This document shows, in pieces, positions 5,480 to 7,062 of a stretch of 7,062 nucleotides of DNA. The first letter of the stretch is position 1; every line of letters starts with the position of its first letter. A program made the translations under genes and the position numbers. The notes under the pieces were generated by a model that saw nothing but the letters and a program-made list of their open reading frames with translations, did no database searches and was not told where the DNA came from. Source of the stretch: Bacilli bacterium (GTDB lineage Bacteria > Bacillota_I > Bacilli_A > ML615J-28 > CAG-313); the NCBI GenBank assembly GCA_900770645.1, contig CAAGKY010000074.1, positions 1 through 7,062 of the forward strand. Reading direction: 5' to 3'.

Positions 5480-7051
5480 CTATTGTAAAATTACAATTGA
5501 ATAAGGTGGTAATGTTAAATTACCATTTTTATTGAATTTTACATTTCCTTCATTTGTGGCGTATAATTCACCAACAACTTTACTAAATCCTAATTCACTA
5601 ACATTTAATTTAACTTCTTGTTCAAATGAATCAAGATTGAAAACTATTGTTATTTTTTCGTCTTCATAAGTTTTTGTGATAACACAAATATAGTTATTTT
5701 GATTTTCAGGATAATATTTAACTTCTCCTCTTGCGATTGAAGGGAACATATTTCTTAATTTCATTGCTTGTTTATAGTAGTTTAAAATACTATTTTCATC
5801 TTCCATTTGTTCTTCAACAGATGGATAATAATAATATGTTTCATCAATTTTAATACCTTCAGGAGTCGAATAGCACCAACCTTCATAAACATTCTTTGAT
5901 GACCATTTCATAGCAATTCTTTTATGGGGATCAGAATTTGTACCATCTTTACTAATCATACCGATTTCCTCTCCATAATATACGAATGTACTACCATTCA
6001 TCATTGAAAGAACTCCGGCAGCCATTTTAACTCTTTCAGGCCCTGGAAGAAAGCTTCCTGGTCGCATTGTATCATGATTACCTAAGAATGGAGCCATAAT
6101 ATTATCTTTATATGTTTCTTGTAGATTTTCCATTAATTTTCCAAGTGAAGCCCCACTGTTTTGCTTAACTAAAGTAGGAATTGTTCCACCTGCTTGAGCA
6201 CCTGTAAATAAGAAAAAGCTATCTATTCCACTTTCATAGTAGCGATTAATTTCATAATCTGATCCTACCCAAGCTTCTCCTACTATATAAGAGTTAGGAT
6301 TAATTTTCTTTGCTTCTTCATTTAACCAAGACAAGAAATTAACGTTTTTAGGAACATCACCTGTATAGTAACTAGTAACCGCATCTAGTCTGAAACCATC
6401 AATTTGATATTCTTCAAACCAATATTTCATAATTTTTACAATTTCTGCTTTTACTTGTTCGCTATCTAAATTTAAATCTGGCATACCTGACCAAAATCTA
6501 GATTCATAATAATAAGAAGTCCCACTTACTAAACTATATCCAGTCGCATTGGCTTTTTTAGTAAAATTATAGTATTCACCATATTTACCACCAGGAGCAC
6601 CATTTTCTCTAATATAATCACAAGCTTCTTTAAACCATGGATGATCTGAACTTGAATGATTAACAACTAAATCTAAAATAACTTTAATCCCTCTTTTATG
6701 AGCTTCATCAACTAAATTCTTAAGATCATCTAATGTCCCATACACTTCATCTATATCGTAATAATCTTTTACATCATATTTATGATAAGTTGGAGATGGA
6801 TGAATAGGCATTAACCAAATACCATTAAATCCCATTTCTCTAATATAATCAAGTTTACTTGTTACACCATTTAAATCTCCGATACCATCATTATCACTAT
6901 CATAGAAACTATATACAAAAATTTCATACCAATTTCGATTATTGTCATCTATAATATTTTCCTTATCTGTATCATTATTACAAGCAGTTAATGTACAAAT
7001 AAAGAAACTAACTATAAGTACTAATATAATTTTTTTAAAACTTTTAATCAT
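5480..7051 (-). CDS. Lipid-anchored GH13 alpha-amylase-family glycoside hydrolase
   Basis: The 523-residue enzyme starts with a lipoprotein signal: basic MIKSFKK, a hydrophobic core and lipobox LTAC with Cys24, followed by an Asn/Asp-rich linker. It should sit on the outer face of the membrane. The GH13 barrel begins near residue 40. A calcium-type loop DSDNDGIGD is at 51-59. The conserved regions are DLVVNH (127-132), GFRLD (219-223, nucleophile Asp223), GEAW (258-261, acid/base Glu259) and GNHD (324-327, Asp327). YYGEEIGM and a beta-rich C-terminal domain (about 430-523) follow. All three catalytic residues are present. It is expected to cleave alpha-1,4 (or alpha-1,6) linkages in starch-like glucans; the exact specificity cannot be read. 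A TAGGT ribosome site precedes the ATG at 7051 near the window edge. Together with the downstream ABC ATPase it suggests surface digestion coupled to import. The stop is TAG. Confidence 0.95.
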   Translation of the reverse strand: MIKSFKKIILVLIVSFFICTLTACNNDTDKENIIDDNNRNWYEIFVYSFYDSDNDGIGDLNGVTSKLDYIREMGFNGIWLMPIHPSPTYHKYDVKDYYDIDEVYGTLDDLKNLVDEAHKRGIKVILDLVVNHSSSDHPWFKEACDYIRENGAPGGKYGEYYNFTKKANATGYSLVSGTSYYYESRFWSGMPDLNLDSEQVKAEIVKIMKYWFEEYQIDGFRLDAVTSYYTGDVPKNVNFLSWLNEEAKKINPNSYIVGEAWVGSDYEINRYYESGIDSFFLFTGAQAGGTIPTLVKQNSGASLGKLMENLQETYKDNIMAPFLGNHDTMRPGSFLPGPERVKMAAGVLSMMNGSTFVYYGEEIGMISKDGTNSDPHKRIAMKWSSKNVYEGWCYSTPEGIKIDETYYYYPSVEEQMEDENSILNYYKQAMKLRNMFPSIARGEVKYYPENQNNYICVITKTYEDEKITIVFNLDSFEQEVKLNVSELGFSKVVGELYATNEGNVKFNKNGNLTLPPYSIVILQ

Positions 7052-7062
7052 ACTATTACCTA

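Noticed and set aside
1..7062. Mycoplasma-type code in which TGA means Trp
   Set aside because: Trp is written TGG wherever I checked, and spoIIID ends in TGA at the family's normal length within its terminator stem.
1..7062. tRNA or rRNA genes, CRISPR arrays, insertion sequences or phage genes
   Set aside because: No cloverleaf, regularly spaced repeats, transposase or terminal inverted repeats were seen on either strand.

Overview
The window is very AT-rich and carries short, tightly packed genes with Bacillota-style ribosome binding sites. It includes the sporulation regulator spoIIID and the Gram-positive mnmL-mnmM pair. All Trp codons I checked are TGG, and TGA, TAA and TAG all serve as stops, so the standard bacterial code applies rather than the mycoplasma code. 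The best guess is a low-GC Bacillota of the broad Bacilli/Erysipelotrichales-like or uncultured gut type that has, or recently had, a sporulation programme. The genus cannot be read from this sequence.

Layout, left to right. (1) 1-799, minus strand: a polytopic membrane protein of the DUF1295/steroid 5-alpha-reductase-like family, cut by the left edge, with its own sigma-A-like promoter. (2) 866-1126, minus: spoIIID, ended by a hairpin that overlaps its stop codon. (3) 1127-1215: a divergent intergenic region with AT-rich promoter candidates and three alternating TGATA/TATCA boxes. (4) 1216-2669, plus: mnmL and mnmM, overlapping by 13 bases, whose products finish the mnm5s2U wobble modification of tRNA. 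(5) A bidirectional terminator shared with the convergent patatin-like phospholipase at 2690-3493, minus. (6) 3536-3566: a strong terminator closing a carbohydrate operon that enters from the right edge. That operon contains a lipid-anchored GH13 alpha-amylase-family enzyme (5480-7051, minus) and then an ABC sugar-transporter ATPase (3569-5458, minus).

The last two genes make functional sense together: the amylase cuts alpha-glucans at the cell surface, and the MsmX/UgpC-type ATPase powers uptake of the oligosaccharides. The binding protein and permeases are not in the window and may lie beyond the right edge. The ATPase is the most unusual item. It has a complete nucleotide-binding domain and MalK-like regulatory domain, then about 250 further residues that look like two more degenerate copies of the regulatory domain.

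There is no mobile element, CRISPR array, tRNA or rRNA visible, and no gene-free stretch longer than 300 bases. I found no clear new multi-gene system. The triplicated regulatory domain, the possibly leaderless phospholipase gene and the boxed divergent promoter are the points worth following up.
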